A stretch of 34,682 bases of DNA from Bacillus sp. FJAT-27251 (GCF_001273925.1 NZ_LIGG01000001.1:188629-223310); one strand, 5' to 3'; shown: positions 1 through 8,051, numbered from the stretch's first letter. The notes: generated from the letters alone by a model not told the origin. Made by a program: numbers and translations.

Positions 1-111
1 TTCGCTCGTTCCGCCTTCATTTGACTGGTTCCCCTCGTCTCCGCTTGTTCCGCACGCTGCAAGAACAAGAACAAAAACTGCAGCAAAAATTGTACTAAGC
101 CATTTTTTCAT
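1..111 (-). CDS. metQ: MetQ methionine-binding lipoprotein, N-terminal 37 residues only (cut by window edge)
   Basis: Only the first 37 codons lie in the window. The start ATG is at 111-109, preceded by TTAGGAGTG. The protein begins MKKWLSTIF, followed by a hydrophobic stretch and an LAAC lipobox (Cys20), then a Gly/Ser/Glu/Asn-rich linker: a type II lipoprotein signal peptide. It starts 11 bases after the metP stop and is the third gene of metN-metP-metQ, so it should be the extracellular, membrane-anchored methionine receptor of the ABC importer. The binding domain itself is outside the window, so the identity rests on the lipobox and operon position. Confidence 0.88.
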   Translation of the reverse strand, partial: MKKWLSTIFAAVFVLVLAACGTSGDEGNQSNEGGTSE

Positions 112-122
112 GTTTTACACTC

Positions 123-791
123 CTAACGTTTGTCTAGTTTTGATGTTATATAGTCACCAATAAATTGGATTACGAACACGATTACCAAAATAATAACTGT
201 AGCAAACAAGGTTACATCGCCGCGTCCCCGCTGGAAGCCTTCCAGGAATGCTAGGTTTCCAAGTCCTCCGGCCCCAATCACGCCTGCCATTGCCGTAAAC
301 CCTACAAGGGCAATGGCTGTAACTGTAATTCCCGATACAAGCGCCGGCATTGATTCTGGCAGGAGGACCTTCCAGATTACCGTACTGGTTTTCGCTCCCA
401 TTGACCGTGCAGCCTCGATGACGCCTTTATCAATCTCCCTTAGTCCTATTTCAACCATTCTGGCGTAGAATGGGGCAGCACCAATGATGAGGGCCGGCAA
501 TGCTGCATTTTCGCCAATCATTGTTCCCATGATGAACTTGGTAAAAGGAATTAATAAGACGATTAGAATGATAAAAGGAATGGATCTAAAAACATTGACG
601 AATGTACTGATCACCAGATTAACAGGCCTGTTTTGCCAAATATTCCCCTTCGCTGTCAGGAAAAGCAATAAACCAAGTATAATGCCCAATACAAAGGTTG
701 CAAGAACAGAGATTGCCGTCATATATAGAGTCTCCGTTGTAGCTTCCCACATCCTGTCCAGCTTTACATTAGGAAAGAAGGTTTCAAGCAT
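123..791 (-). CDS. metP: MetP, methionine ABC transporter permease
   Basis: 222 residues, the usual length of MetI/MetP permeases. Five or so hydrophobic segments are visible, starting around residues 20-45, with further spans near 60-85, 100-110, 150-175 and 195-215. The EAA loop that contacts the ATPase reads EAARSMGAKTSTVIWKVLLP (about residues 127-146). It forms the membrane channel for D- and L-methionine and related sulfur compounds with MetN and MetQ. The start ATG (791-789) lies inside the end of metN, an 8-base overlap, and is preceded by GGAGGTGATCACTA, so the two are translationally coupled. Expression should follow the S-box leader upstream of metN. Confidence 0.96.
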   Translation of the reverse strand: MLETFFPNVKLDRMWEATTETLYMTAISVLATFVLGIILGLLLFLTAKGNIWQNRPVNLVISTFVNVFRSIPFIILIVLLIPFTKFIMGTMIGENAALPALIIGAAPFYARMVEIGLREIDKGVIEAARSMGAKTSTVIWKVLLPESMPALVSGITVTAIALVGFTAMAGVIGAGGLGNLAFLEGFQRGRGDVTLFATVIILVIVFVIQFIGDYITSKLDKR

Positions 792-1809
792 TAGTGATCA
801 CCTCCACTCCTACTCCCTGTGAGGACATATACTTAATGGCTGCCTGGCTGACTTCCTCATCACCATCAAGATGGATGAATAAAGTTCCATAGGCCCCTTC
901 CTGTGTTTGGGTGATTTTTCCTTGCAGGATGTTCACCATAACCGGATAATTCCTGATTGTATTCGTGATCAATGGCTGCTCTGCACCCTCTCCGACAAAA
1001 GTCAGCTGTACCACTTTTCCATGAGGATAGCGCTGAAGCAGGTGCTCAACCGTTTCTTTTGTCTCTTCCGGCTCGGTCACTTGCTGGACGAACCTTTTGG
1101 TAATAGGCTGCTGGGGATTTTTAAATACATTCAGGACTGGGCCTGACTCAACTATTCTTCCGCCTTCCATTACAGCAACACGATGGCAGATTTTCCGGAT
1201 AACGTGCATTTCATGTGTGATGAGCACAATGGTCAATCCCAGACGTCTATTAATATCTACCAGAAGGTCAAGGATGGAATCCGTTGTCTGGGGATCAAGC
1301 GCCGAAGTCGCTTCATCACAGAGAAGCACCTTCGGATTATTAGCCAGCGCACGTGCAATTCCCACCCTCTGCTTCTGGCCGCCGCTCAGCTGGGAGGGAT
1401 AAGCTTCACCGCGGCCATCCAGGCCAACAAGGCTGATCAATTCGTTTACCCGCTTTTCCCTCTCCTGTTTGGCTACTCCTGCTATTTCAAGCGGAAAAGC
1501 GATATTTTCCGCTACTGTCCTTGACCACAATAAATTAAAATGCTGGAAAATCATCGAAATTTCCTGCCTTGCCCGGCGAAGTTCGGCTCCTTTTATCCGG
1601 GAAACTTCACGTCCAGCCACATTAATGGTTCCTTCGGTGGGAATCTCCAGTCCATTCAGCATCCTGATCAGCGTGCTCTTCCCCGCACCGCTATAGCCGA
1701 TGACACCAAAGATTTCTCCCTCTTCTATTTCAAGGTTGACCTTATCAACTGCCTTGACATCGCCACTTCTGGAGGCATATGTTTTAATGACATCCTTAAT
1801 TGAAATCAA
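784..1809 (-). CDS. metN: MetN, methionine ABC transporter ATP-binding protein (TTG start)
   Basis: 341 residues from a TTG start at 1809-1807, chosen because AGAGAGGGTG lies 7 bases upstream and because this start gives the length and N-terminus (MISIKDV) known for Bacillus MetN. The frame stays open further upstream, but that part lies in the riboswitch leader. Visible: Walker A GYSGAGKST (38-46), Q-loop around FQHFNLLW, signature LSGGQKQR, Walker B VLLCDEAT with switch His in LITHEMH, and a C-terminal NIL regulatory domain (about 265-341) that binds methionine in the family and inhibits transport. It energises methionine import with MetP and MetQ on the cytoplasmic face. Confidence 0.96.
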   Translation of the reverse strand: MISIKDVIKTYASRSGDVKAVDKVNLEIEEGEIFGVIGYSGAGKSTLIRMLNGLEIPTEGTINVAGREVSRIKGAELRRARQEISMIFQHFNLLWSRTVAENIAFPLEIAGVAKQEREKRVNELISLVGLDGRGEAYPSQLSGGQKQRVGIARALANNPKVLLCDEATSALDPQTTDSILDLLVDINRRLGLTIVLITHEMHVIRKICHRVAVMEGGRIVESGPVLNVFKNPQQPITKRFVQQVTEPEETKETVEHLLQRYPHGKVVQLTFVGEGAEQPLITNTIRNYPVMVNILQGKITQTQEGAYGTLFIHLDGDEEVSQAAIKYMSSQGVGVEVITNA

Positions 1810-1942
1810 ATTTGTTTCACCCTCTCTTATTCCCAATAGCTTGACCGCTAAACAAACCCATATTGCATAAGGCTGCCCCTTAGTTTTCCTATGCCGTAAA
1901 GAAAAAATGCAAATCGCGTCCCGGAGGCAACATTCCGTGCAT

Positions 1943-1974
1943 AATAAAAGCCTTTCTGCAGCGAGCAGAAAGGC
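1943..1974 (-). terminator. Intrinsic terminator of the S-box expression platform
   Basis: On the minus strand GCCTTTCTGC and GCAGAAAGGC form a perfect 10-bp stem with a CTCGC loop, followed by TTTTATTAT. It lies 20 bases after the aptamer and before metN. In S-box leaders SAM binding frees this stem to form and stops transcription. Confidence 0.9.
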
Positions 1975-1993
1975 CATGATATTTAAAAACCTT

Positions 1994-2104
1994 TCTCTCA
2001 TCTCCCAAAGCATTCGCTTTGCGTGAATTGGCACCATTTCAATACGAACATTGACGGTTGCCGGGCTTCATAGGGCACTTCCCTCCACCTCTCTTGATAA
2101 GAGC
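1994..2104 (-). promoter_or_regulatory. S-box (SAM-I) riboswitch upstream of metNPQ
   Basis: Read on the minus strand, the leader contains all S-box landmarks in order. The P1 5' side is CTCTTATCAAGAG; then come GAGGTGGAGGGA, GCCCTATGAAGCCCGGCAAC, AATGGTGCCAATTC and the P1 3' side GAGATGAGAG. This is the SAM-I aptamer. When SAM is plentiful, P1 closes and the downstream stem at 1943-1974 terminates transcription. When SAM is low the operon is transcribed. No second copy is visible upstream of metY. Confidence 0.96.
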
Positions 2105-2148
2105 AATATATACAATTTTTGTTTATGCGGATTAATAATACGAGTGTG

Positions 2149-2178
2149 ATTCTATCACGGAATAAAAATGGGTGTCAA
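2149..2178 (-). promoter_or_regulatory. Probable sigma-A promoter of metNPQ
   Basis: TTGACA (2178-2173) and TAGAAT (2154-2149) are separated by 18 bases, pointing toward the S-box leader. Transcription would start near 2142, about 38 bases before the aptamer. The -35 lies just beyond the metY stop, next to an ACATGT...ACATGT-TTTTG dyad (about 2180-2211) that could be a weak metY terminator. Confidence 0.7.
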
Positions 2179-2212
2179 CAAAAACATGTCCCAGGAGTCA
2201 TTTCCACATGTT

Positions 2213-3529
2213 TCAGGCCTGCTGGTTCGCCGGTGCAGGAATGCCAGTCGCCTGGTGGATCGCTTGTTCAAGGTCCGCGATCAAGTCTTCAACATGCTCG
2301 ATGCCCACAGACAGCCTGATGAGATCTTCCGGGACGCCAGCCGCTTTTAATCCCTCCGCGTCAAGCTGCTGGTGGGTCGTGCTGGCCGGATGGATGATCA
2401 AGCTTTTGGCGTCTCCGACATTGGCTAGGTGGGACCAAAGTTCAACCGAATTAATCAGTTTGGCACCGGCCTCCCGTCCGCCTTCAATACCGAAAACAAC
2501 AACGGAGCCAGCCCCTTTTGGCAGGTATTTTTGGGCAAGCTTCCCATCAGGATGGGACGCATGGCCAGGATAGGATATCCAGGAAACAGCAGGGTGGGCC
2601 TCAAGATATTCCACTACTTTCCTTGTATTGGCAACATGCTCTTTCATGCGCACATGCAGCGTTTCCAGGCCAAGTGTGAACTGGAACGCATTTTGCGGGC
2701 TGAGGGCAGGGCCGATATCACGCAAAAGCTGGACACGGGCCTTCGCGATAAAGGCAGCAGCACCAAGGGCCTCACTGTAAACAAGATCATGGTAACTGGC
2801 ATCAGGGGTTGTGAATCCCGGAAATTTTGGTGAATTCCAGTCAAACTTGCCCCCATCCACGATGATGCCTCCCAATGCGGTTCCATTGCCGAGCAGCCAT
2901 TTAGTGGCTGAGTGAATGACAATGTCGGCTCCATGTTCAATTGGCCGGCAAAGATATGGAGTAGCAAAAGTATTGTCAATAATGAGCGGTATTCCTGCTT
3001 CGTGGGCGATTTCCGCTGTTCTTTCAATATCAAGAATGCGAAGGCTCGGGTTGCCGATGGTTTCAGCAAAAACGGCTTTTGTCTTATCGGTAATGGCTTC
3101 ACGGAAGTTTTCAGGATCAGTGGAGTCGACGAACTTAACATGGATGCCGTAGCGAGGCAGAGTTACAGCAAATAAGTTGTAAGTTCCTCCGTATAATTGC
3201 GAAGCTGATACAATTTCATCTCCGGCTTCGGCTATATTAAGGATCGCCATCGTAATCGCTGCCATTCCGCTGGCAACGGCCAGGCCGCCAATTCCGCCTT
3301 CCATCATGGCAACCCGCTCTTCAAATACGGTAACAGTCGGGTTATGAATGCGTGTGTATATGTAGCCATCCTCTTTCAATCCAAACAGATTTGCCGCATG
3401 GTCCGTATTTTTGAATTGATAGGCGTTGCTCATGTAGATTGGAAGCGCCCTCGCCCCGGTTGACGGATCGGCGGCAAGCCCCCCATGTACTCCCAGAGTT
3501 TCCAAATGATATTCCTTTTTCCCAGCCAT
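2213..3529 (-). CDS. metY: O-acetylhomoserine sulfhydrylase (MetY-type, PLP-dependent)
   Basis: 438 residues, typical for O-acetylhomoserine aminocarboxypropyltransferase and longer than cystathionine gamma-synthase/beta-lyase (about 380-400). Cys/Met-metabolism PLP-enzyme fold: [11 protein letters not shown] near 55-65, ASGMAA (87-91), a PLP-binding Asp in [10 protein letters not shown], and the Schiff-base Lys210 in IHSATKW. It converts O-acetylhomoserine plus sulfide (or methanethiol) to homocysteine (or methionine) in the cytoplasm. It is transcribed toward the methionine transport operon but has its own upstream region and no visible S-box. The nearest -10-like element is TATAAT at 3577-3572, with only a weak -35. 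Confidence 0.93.
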   Translation of the reverse strand: MAGKKEYHLETLGVHGGLAADPSTGARALPIYMSNAYQFKNTDHAANLFGLKEDGYIYTRIHNPTVTVFEERVAMMEGGIGGLAVASGMAAITMAILNIAEAGDEIVSASQLYGGTYNLFAVTLPRYGIHVKFVDSTDPENFREAITDKTKAVFAETIGNPSLRILDIERTAEIAHEAGIPLIIDNTFATPYLCRPIEHGADIVIHSATKWLLGNGTALGGIIVDGGKFDWNSPKFPGFTTPDASYHDLVYSEALGAAAFIAKARVQLLRDIGPALSPQNAFQFTLGLETLHVRMKEHVANTRKVVEYLEAHPAVSWISYPGHASHPDGKLAQKYLPKGAGSVVVFGIEGGREAGAKLINSVELWSHLANVGDAKSLIIHPASTTHQQLDAEGLKAAGVPEDLIRLSVGIEHVEDLIADLEQAIHQATGIPAPANQQA

Positions 3530-3625
3530 TTTCCTATCTCTCCCTTTTTTTGTTTTTATTAAAATTTCTGATTATAAAAACAATAACATGAGACAGGAAA
3601 ACTTGGTAGGGAAAAAAACAAAATA

Positions 3626-3646
3626 GACAATACCCAAGGCATTGTC
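3626..3646 (-). terminator. Terminator after yusF-yusE
   Basis: Minus strand GACAATGCC-TTG-GGTATTGTC forms a 9-bp stem with one G-U pair, followed by TATTTTGTTTTTTT. It lies 38 bases after the yusE stop. A second short dyad, GGGAATATG/ATATTTCCC, lies between them at about 3660-3678. Confidence 0.8.
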
Positions 3647-3683
3647 CTTTCATTTTCCGGGAAATATGTCATATTCCCTCAAC

Positions 3684-3995
3684 TCATAATATTTTTTGCT
3701 GAATTTGCTCATGCAAAAAAGGGACAGAATGGAAAGCATAAATCTTTTCGACAATCTCCCCACCGGAGATAAGCAGCAGGCAAGGTACACTTGTAATTTC
3801 CAGCCCTTCCGCCAGCCCGGGCATATAATTCAGGTCAGCCTTGCCCAGCGGAAGCTTTGGGTAAAGCTTTTGTACGACTTCTAGCATTTTCGAAGCCATT
3901 AGGCATGTACCGCAAAGCGGCGTGTAAAAATACATTAGGCCGGTGCCTCTGTTCTGGATAAATTGTTCAAATTCTTTCTGTGTCCAGTCTTTCAT
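3684..3995 (-). CDS. yusE: Thioredoxin-like protein YusE
   Basis: 103 residues from ATG 3995-3993, chosen because it follows the yusF stop by 7 bases and has AAGGATGAG upstream. Longer in-frame starts would run deep into yusF. Thioredoxin fold with a CGTC active site in YTPLCGTC (about 26-29) in place of the usual CGPC, and the cis-Pro motif TSVPCLLLI. Probably a cytoplasmic thiol-disulfide protein; its partner is unknown. It is the second gene of the yusF-yusE pair, an arrangement also found in B. subtilis. No signal peptide is seen. Confidence 0.88.
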   Translation of the reverse strand: MKDWTQKEFEQFIQNRGTGLMYFYTPLCGTCLMASKMLEVVQKLYPKLPLGKADLNYMPGLAEGLEITSVPCLLLISGGEIVEKIYAFHSVPFLHEQIQQKIL

Positions 3996-4002
3996 CCATT
4001 TC

Positions 4003-4353
4003 TCATCCTTTTTCCAAAAACTCCGCATGAACATCAATGTTTGCGCCAAGCAATACGGTTGCTAAGTGTTTCTCGGGGGCTGTCGCCACTTCCCGGTACA
4101 TTTTATCAATATAAAGATGGCTGGCTTCCGGGAACTCTCGCTTAAACTGCTTCCTGAGCTTTTCCCCGGAATCGTCTGCGTCGACCAATATATAGACATC
4201 TTTATGAAAAAGGCTTTCAATCAGCTCATCAAGCCGTGAAAGGCCAATTGTGCCATTTGTACAAATGATATCCACAGGTTCGTTCAGAATGCTCTGGACC
4301 TTTCTTTTATCTGAAGAGCCTTCTACAATAATGACTTTATGATTCTCTTCCAT
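4003..4353 (-). CDS. yusF: Toprim-domain protein YusF
   Basis: About 116 residues if it starts at ATG 4353, which has GGTGGG 6 bases upstream. ATG 4359 and GTG 4365 are alternatives. Single Toprim domain: the catalytic Glu lies in VIIVEGSSDK near residue 11 and the metal-binding acidic pair in ILVDADDSGEK near residues 55-60. Toprim folds act on nucleic acid phosphodiesters in primases, topoisomerases and small maturases such as RnmV; the substrate of YusF is not known. It is followed directly by the thioredoxin-like gene. A TATAAT sequence at 4395-4390 may be part of its promoter, but the -35 is weak. Confidence 0.88.
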   Translation of the reverse strand: MEENHKVIIVEGSSDKRKVQSILNEPVDIICTNGTIGLSRLDELIESLFHKDVYILVDADDSGEKLRKQFKREFPEASHLYIDKMYREVATAPEKHLATVLLGANIDVHAEFLEKG

Positions 4354-4499
4354 CCTCATTCCCACCGCCAGACGACATTACTTTACATTATTATAATCAT
4401 TTAAATACAGTTTGTGCTGTTTTGCTTTTCCTATCTTTATTGTCCTGTTTTTAGAGAGATATTGCAAAAAAATTGATTTTTTAACTGACTAAAAAAAAA

Positions 4500-4518
4500 C
4501 AGCGGAAGCAGTCCGCTG
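4500..4518 (-). terminator. Terminator after yusG
   Basis: CAGCGGA-CTGCT-TCCGCTG forms a 7-bp stem with an A-rich 5' flank and nine T residues at the 3' end on the minus strand, just after the yusG stop. It separates yusG from yusF-yusE. Confidence 0.85.
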
Positions 4519-4523
4519 TTTTT

Positions 4524-4763
4524 TCAACACCAGCCGCCTTCGTCACAATCAGTATATCTGGGCTCGGACTTAGCCGGGACGGAGACATGCTGAAAGATTC
4601 TTTGCTGGTTCGTTTCAAAGTGGTGTTCAAGCTGAAAAGTGCTGCCCTCCGGCAGTGTGATCGTGCCAACCTTTTCATCCTCCAAATACAGCTGGATCTC
4701 CCCATTGTTCAATTTGCCGACAATACGGTCGGTAACATCAAGCTTCCGTTGTTCCAAAGTCAC
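4524..4763 (-). CDS. yusG: YusG family small protein
   Basis: 79 residues from a GTG start at 4763-4761, chosen for AAGGAGAGGTG at the right distance. The ATG further upstream has no ribosome binding site. The protein has a central strand-rich part (GKLNNGEIQLYLEDEKVGTI, about 14-33) and ends in the conserved C-terminus EPRYTDCDEGGWC, which matches Bacillus YusG (DUF2553). Function unknown, and no catalytic motif is recognised. It stands alone between the terminator at 4500-4518 and repeat copy A. Confidence 0.85.
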   Translation of the reverse strand: MTLEQRKLDVTDRIVGKLNNGEIQLYLEDEKVGTITLPEGSTFQLEHHFETNQQRIFQHVSVPAKSEPRYTDCDEGGWC

Positions 4764-4847
4764 TCTTCTCACCTCTCCTTTGTCCTTACATGTATTCTGC
4801 CCGAACCTTAGCCTGCAACAAGTGGTAATTAACGGTGCTATATAAAA

Positions 4848-5097
4848 GCGCAAGCGCCTTGATCAGCCCCGACAAGCGCTGGAGGTCCAGCTGATGAAGT
4901 CGTTCTTTGACTTCAACAGCTGGACCGAATTAGAAAAGCGGAGCCGACTGTTAGGAGCGACAGGCGTAAGACAGAATCCGCAGGAAGGCGTTTTTTTGCC
5001 TTCTGAAGGATTATGGCTACGACTCGAGCTCCTAGGAGGCAAAGCCAGACAAGCGACTCGAGGGGCTAGGCGCTGGAGCTAGACAGTTATCTAAGTG
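4848..5097. repeat. Modular structured intergenic repeat, copy A (full form)
   Basis: One of three copies in the window. It runs from AGCGCAAGCGCCTTG to TTATCTAAGTG. The ends can pair (AGCGCC...AGCCCC with GGGGCT...GGCGCT). Inside are a long hairpin (4884-4926: GGTCCAGCTG, then GAAGTC with GACTTC, then CAGCTGGACC) and a nested stem (TAGGAGC with GCTCCTA enclosing AATCC...GGAAGGC with GCCTTC...GGATT). It lies between yusG and gcvH. It is not coding: frames shift between copies through single-base indels. Confidence 0.88.
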
Positions 5098-5132
5098 CGG
5101 AAATTTATATCTTCTTATCAAGGACAAAAAAA

Positions 5133-5154
5133 GCATTCCGAAAAAACGGAATGC
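5133..5154 (-). terminator. Terminator after gcvH
   Basis: GCATTCCG-TTTTTT-CGGAATGC forms an 8-bp stem with A residues before and seven or more T residues after on the minus strand. It lies 8 bases past the gcvH stop and could also work in the plus direction. Confidence 0.9.
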
Positions 5155-5162
5155 CTTTTTGC

Positions 5163-5543
5163 TTATTCATTAATCATTTGGTCATATTCTTCAGAGGACA
5201 TGAGCTTGTCCACTTCGCTTGCATCGGAAGGCTCGATGACAACCATCCATGCTTTTTCATACGGTGATTCATTCACGAATTCAGGGCTGTCATTCAGGTC
5301 TTCGTTAACCTCAACCACTTTGCCGCTGATTGGCGCATAAAGTTCAGACACAGTCTTAACTGATTCAACACTGCCGAATGGCTCATCCGCTGTTATTGTA
5401 TCACCGACTTCAGGAAGTTCGACGAACACGATGTCACCAAGCTCTGATTGCGCAAAATGAGTGATGCCAATACGTACGTTTTCTCCTTCTGTCTTTACCC
5501 ATTCATGTTCTTTGGAATAACGTAAATCTTTTGGTGTAGTCAT
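5163..5543 (-). CDS. gcvH: Glycine cleavage system H protein
   Basis: 126 residues, full length. Lipoyl domain with the lipoylated Lys63 in [14 protein letters not shown] and the family N-terminus RYSKEHEW. It carries the aminomethyl group between the P, T and L proteins of the glycine cleavage system in the cytoplasm. In Bacillus it is also needed as the lipoate relay from LipM to the 2-oxoacid dehydrogenases. The start ATG 5543-5541 has GGAGGGGGATC upstream. The 53-base gap after yusI shows no terminator, so yusI-gcvH may be one transcript. The P, T and L genes are not in the window, which is normal for Bacillus. Confidence 0.97.
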   Translation of the reverse strand: MTTPKDLRYSKEHEWVKTEGENVRIGITHFAQSELGDIVFVELPEVGDTITADEPFGSVESVKTVSELYAPISGKVVEVNEDLNDSPEFVNESPYEKAWMVVIEPSDASEVDKLMSSEEYDQMINE

Positions 5544-5596
5544 TTAATGATCCCCCTCCAATTAATTTATGATGATTTAATCACCAATGCTTATTC

Positions 5597-5956
5597 TTAC
5601 TGCAGCCAACTTCTTTCGTACTCTTCTTCTTTGAAACCTACTGTCACTTTGTTCCCATCAGTCAGCAAAGGGCGCTTGATCAGCATGCCGTCGGATGCCA
5701 AAAGATCGAGAAGTTCCGATTCTGATGCTGTTTTCACCTTATCCTTCAACCCGAGCTCGCGATATTTCTGGCCGCTCGTGTTAAAGAATTTCTTCAGTTC
5801 AAGCCCGCTCGCCTTATAGAAGCGTTCAAGCTCTTCCCTTGAGGGAGGGTTCTCGACAATATGTACTTCTGTATATTGGATATTGTTGGCATCCAGCCAC
5901 TTTTTAGCATTCCGGCATGTACCGCATTTGGGATACCAATAAAAAGTTAACGCCAT
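5597..5956 (-). CDS. yusI: ArsC/Spx-family protein YusI
   Basis: 119 residues. ArsC/Spx thioredoxin-like fold: the N-terminal strand MALTFYWYPKC leads into a CGTC motif (Cys11-x2-Cys14), and IKRPLLTDG (about 93-101) is the RP motif of arsenate reductase-like and Spx-like proteins. It differs from ArsC proper by having CxxC, as in Spx, MgsR and YffB. A redox role is likely; substrate unknown. It precedes gcvH, as in the B. subtilis yus region. Start ATG 5956-5954 with a GGGGTGGTGG stretch upstream. Confidence 0.88.
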   Translation of the reverse strand: MALTFYWYPKCGTCRNAKKWLDANNIQYTEVHIVENPPSREELERFYKASGLELKKFFNTSGQKYRELGLKDKVKTASESELLDLLASDGMLIKRPLLTDGNKVTVGFKEEEYERSWLQ

Positions 5957-6067
5957 TTCACCACCACCCCATCTTCTCCTGACATAGTACCCTCTAAACG
6001 GATATTACCATATCCCATAGGCAAATTCTAATATTCCTGAGGAAAATTTTCATTTTTCTTTATTTAA

Positions 6068-6195
6068 AGCGGAAGCGCCTTGATCAGCCCCGACAAGCGC
6101 TGGAGGTCCAGCTGATGATGTCGTTCTTTGACTTCAACAGCTGGACTGAAGCGACTCGAGGGGCTAGGCGCTGGAGCTGGACAGTTATCTAAGTG
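6068..6195. repeat. Modular structured intergenic repeat, copy B (internally deleted)
   Basis: Shares the outer parts of copy A: AGCGGAAGCGCCTTG at the start, the GGTCCAGCTG/CAGCTGGAC hairpin, and GGGGCTAGGCGCTGG to TTATCTAAGTG at the end. The internal nested stem of about 120 bases is missing, so the hairpin joins directly to GAAGCGACTCGAGG. One stem base differs (GATGTC in place of GAAGTC). It sits between yusI and the fadE terminator. A small AAATGCA/TGCATTT dyad follows at 6196-6218. Confidence 0.88.
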
Positions 6196-6223
6196 AAATG
6201 CAGAAACTTCTTGCATTTAAAAA

Positions 6224-6253
6224 ACAGGCCACCTCATGAATCGAGGGGCCTGT
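6224..6253 (-). terminator. Terminator of the fadN-fadA-fadE operon
   Basis: Minus strand ACAGGCC-CCTC...GAGG-TGGCCTGT followed by TTTTTTA forms a stem of about 11 bp with one bulged position, 13 bases past the fadE stop. Confidence 0.88.
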
Positions 6254-6266
6254 CATAATCAATTTG

Positions 6267-8051
6267 TTACACAACGAAACGTTCTGCTTCAATCAGCCTG
6301 TCAGCTGCTTCACGCTTTTTCGGAATCACATTGATTGGGGTATAGCGTGTCACCTTCCGGAAAGCGGACATCAGCATGCGAAGCGTGTCTCCCTCTTCTG
6401 CCGCCACAAGTGTTTCTTTGGCATCCTGCTCAATTTTAATGAAAGCTTCCTGGCAGAATATCTGGGTATAGAAAAGTTTTTGCTTGCTCTTCTCGAGACC
6501 TGACTTTTGAATAGCTTTCTCGGTTCTAAGGACAACGGATTCCATTGCATAGGCATTGGAAATGATATCGGCGATATTTACCAGAACCTCCTGCTCCTTG
6601 TCAAGAGCTTTGCCAAACTTTTGTGCAGCCAATCCGATTGCCAGCAAGGCAATTTTCTTGGCGTTGGCTACAAGATGTTTTTCCTGTGCGAGCGGCTCAT
6701 CGCCTGGCTCTTCTGGCATCATCATCATCAATTCTTCCTGCAGCTGCTGGGCTTTCTGGAACAATGGAAGTTCACCCTTAAGCGCTTTTCTCATATATGT
6801 TCCAGGAACAAGCATGCGGTTGATTTCGTTTGTCCCTTCAAAAATGCGGTTGATGCGGGCATCACGGTAGGCGCGCTCAATTTCGTATTCCTGCATAAAA
6901 CCATATCCGCCATGAATCTGGACTCCTTCATCCACTACATGGTCCAGTGTCTCCGAGGCAAAGACCTTATTCAGGGAACACTCAATGGCATATTCGGCAA
7001 CCACTGCGGCCACTTTATTGCCATCATTCAGCTCTTCCTCCGTCATCCGGCCCATGCTGTCCTCATACAGGCCAACTGTGCGGTAGACAGAGCTTTCAGT
7101 GGCATAAATTTCAGACGCAAGAGTAGCAAGCTTTTCCTTCGTCAGGTTGAACTGTGAGATTGGAGTTTTGAACTGCTGGCGCTGATTGGCATATTTCACA
7201 GTCAGCTCAAACGCCTTCTTGGAGCCGCCGATACCGCCAACTCCCAATTTATAGCGGCCAATGTTCAGGATATTGAAAGCGATCAAATGGCCTTTCCCTG
7301 GCTCGAACAGCAGATTCTCAACTGGTACAGGAACGTCTTCAAGAATCAATGTGCGTGTGGAAGAGCTCTTGATTCCCATCTTCTTTTCTTCGGCACCTGT
7401 GGAAACGCCCGTAAATTCCCTTTCAACAATGAATGCAGAGAATTGCTCGCCATCAATCTTGGCATAAACGACGAACACATCCGCAAAGCCCGCGTTTGTA
7501 ATCCATTGCTTTTCACCGTTCAGGATATAGTGTGTTCCTTCCGCATTCAGCCTTGCAGTTGTTTTCGCGGCCAGGGCATCAGAACCTGAGCCAGGCTCTG
7601 TCAGAGCATAAGCGGCAATCATTTCGCCTGTTGCCAGTGCAGGCAGGTACTTTTCCTTTTGTTCCTTATTCCCGAACAGGACGATTGGCAGGGACCCGAT
7701 TCCAACATGTGCTCCATGGGAAAGCGAGAAGCCCCCAGAGCCTGACATCTTTTCCGTGATCAGGGAGGAACTGATTTTATCAAGCCCCAGGCCGCCATAT
7801 TCTTCAGGTACATCCGCACCTAGAAGGCCCAGTTCCCCGGCTTCTTTCAAAAGTTTTACAGTGCGGTCGAACTCATGGTTTTCAAGGTGTTCGATTTGCG
7901 GACGGACTTCATTTTGGACGAAATCTTCCGTTGTTTTCGCGATCATGATCTGCTCATCGGTATAGTCTTCAGGAGTGAAAATCCGGTCAGGTGTTACCTC
8001 CTCCAGCAGGAAGCTGCCGCCTTTAACAATCTTTTCAGTTGGGTTTGCCAT
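6267..8051 (-). CDS. fadE: Long-chain acyl-CoA dehydrogenase FadE
   Basis: 594 residues, longer than the usual 380-residue acyl-CoA dehydrogenases because of a C-terminal helical extension (about 430-594), as in FadE/VLCAD-like enzymes. Visible: the FAD/substrate motif ALTEPGSGSD, the second FAD motif GGYGFMQEYEIERAYRDAR, and the catalytic Glu in INRIFEGTNEINR. It performs the first beta-oxidation step, forming trans-2-enoyl-CoA and passing electrons to ETF in the cytoplasm. AAAGGAGG stands upstream of ATG 8051. It is the last gene of fadN-fadA-fadE, 54 bases after fadA, and under FadR control through the operon promoter. Confidence 0.96.
   Translation of the reverse strand: MANPTEKIVKGGSFLLEEVTPDRIFTPEDYTDEQIMIAKTTEDFVQNEVRPQIEHLENHEFDRTVKLLKEAGELGLLGADVPEEYGGLGLDKISSSLITEKMSGSGGFSLSHGAHVGIGSLPIVLFGNKEQKEKYLPALATGEMIAAYALTEPGSGSDALAAKTTARLNAEGTHYILNGEKQWITNAGFADVFVVYAKIDGEQFSAFIVEREFTGVSTGAEEKKMGIKSSSTRTLILEDVPVPVENLLFEPGKGHLIAFNILNIGRYKLGVGGIGGSKKAFELTVKYANQRQQFKTPISQFNLTKEKLATLASEIYATESSVYRTVGLYEDSMGRMTEEELNDGNKVAAVVAEYAIECSLNKVFASETLDHVVDEGVQIHGGYGFMQEYEIERAYRDARINRIFEGTNEINRMLVPGTYMRKALKGELPLFQKAQQLQEELMMMMPEEPGDEPLAQEKHLVANAKKIALLAIGLAAQKFGKALDKEQEVLVNIADIISNAYAMESVVLRTEKAIQKSGLEKSKQKLFYTQIFCQEAFIKIEQDAKETLVAAEEGDTLRMLMSAFRKVTRYTPINVIPKKREAADRLIEAERFVV

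Noticed and set aside
1810-2037. Open frame extending MetN by 76 residues upstream
   Set aside because: The extension runs through the S-box expression platform and part of the aptamer. The TTG at 1809 has a good ribosome binding site and gives the family length.
4894-5082. 62-residue open frame inside repeat copy A (and the similar 77-residue frame in copy C at 21993-22226)
   Set aside because: They match only over the first 16 or so residues; single-base indels then shift the frames, and neither has a ribosome binding site. Similarity is at DNA level because of the repeat.
4848-5097. Insertion sequence
   Set aside because: Too short and no transposase. No clear target-site duplication was found by eye.
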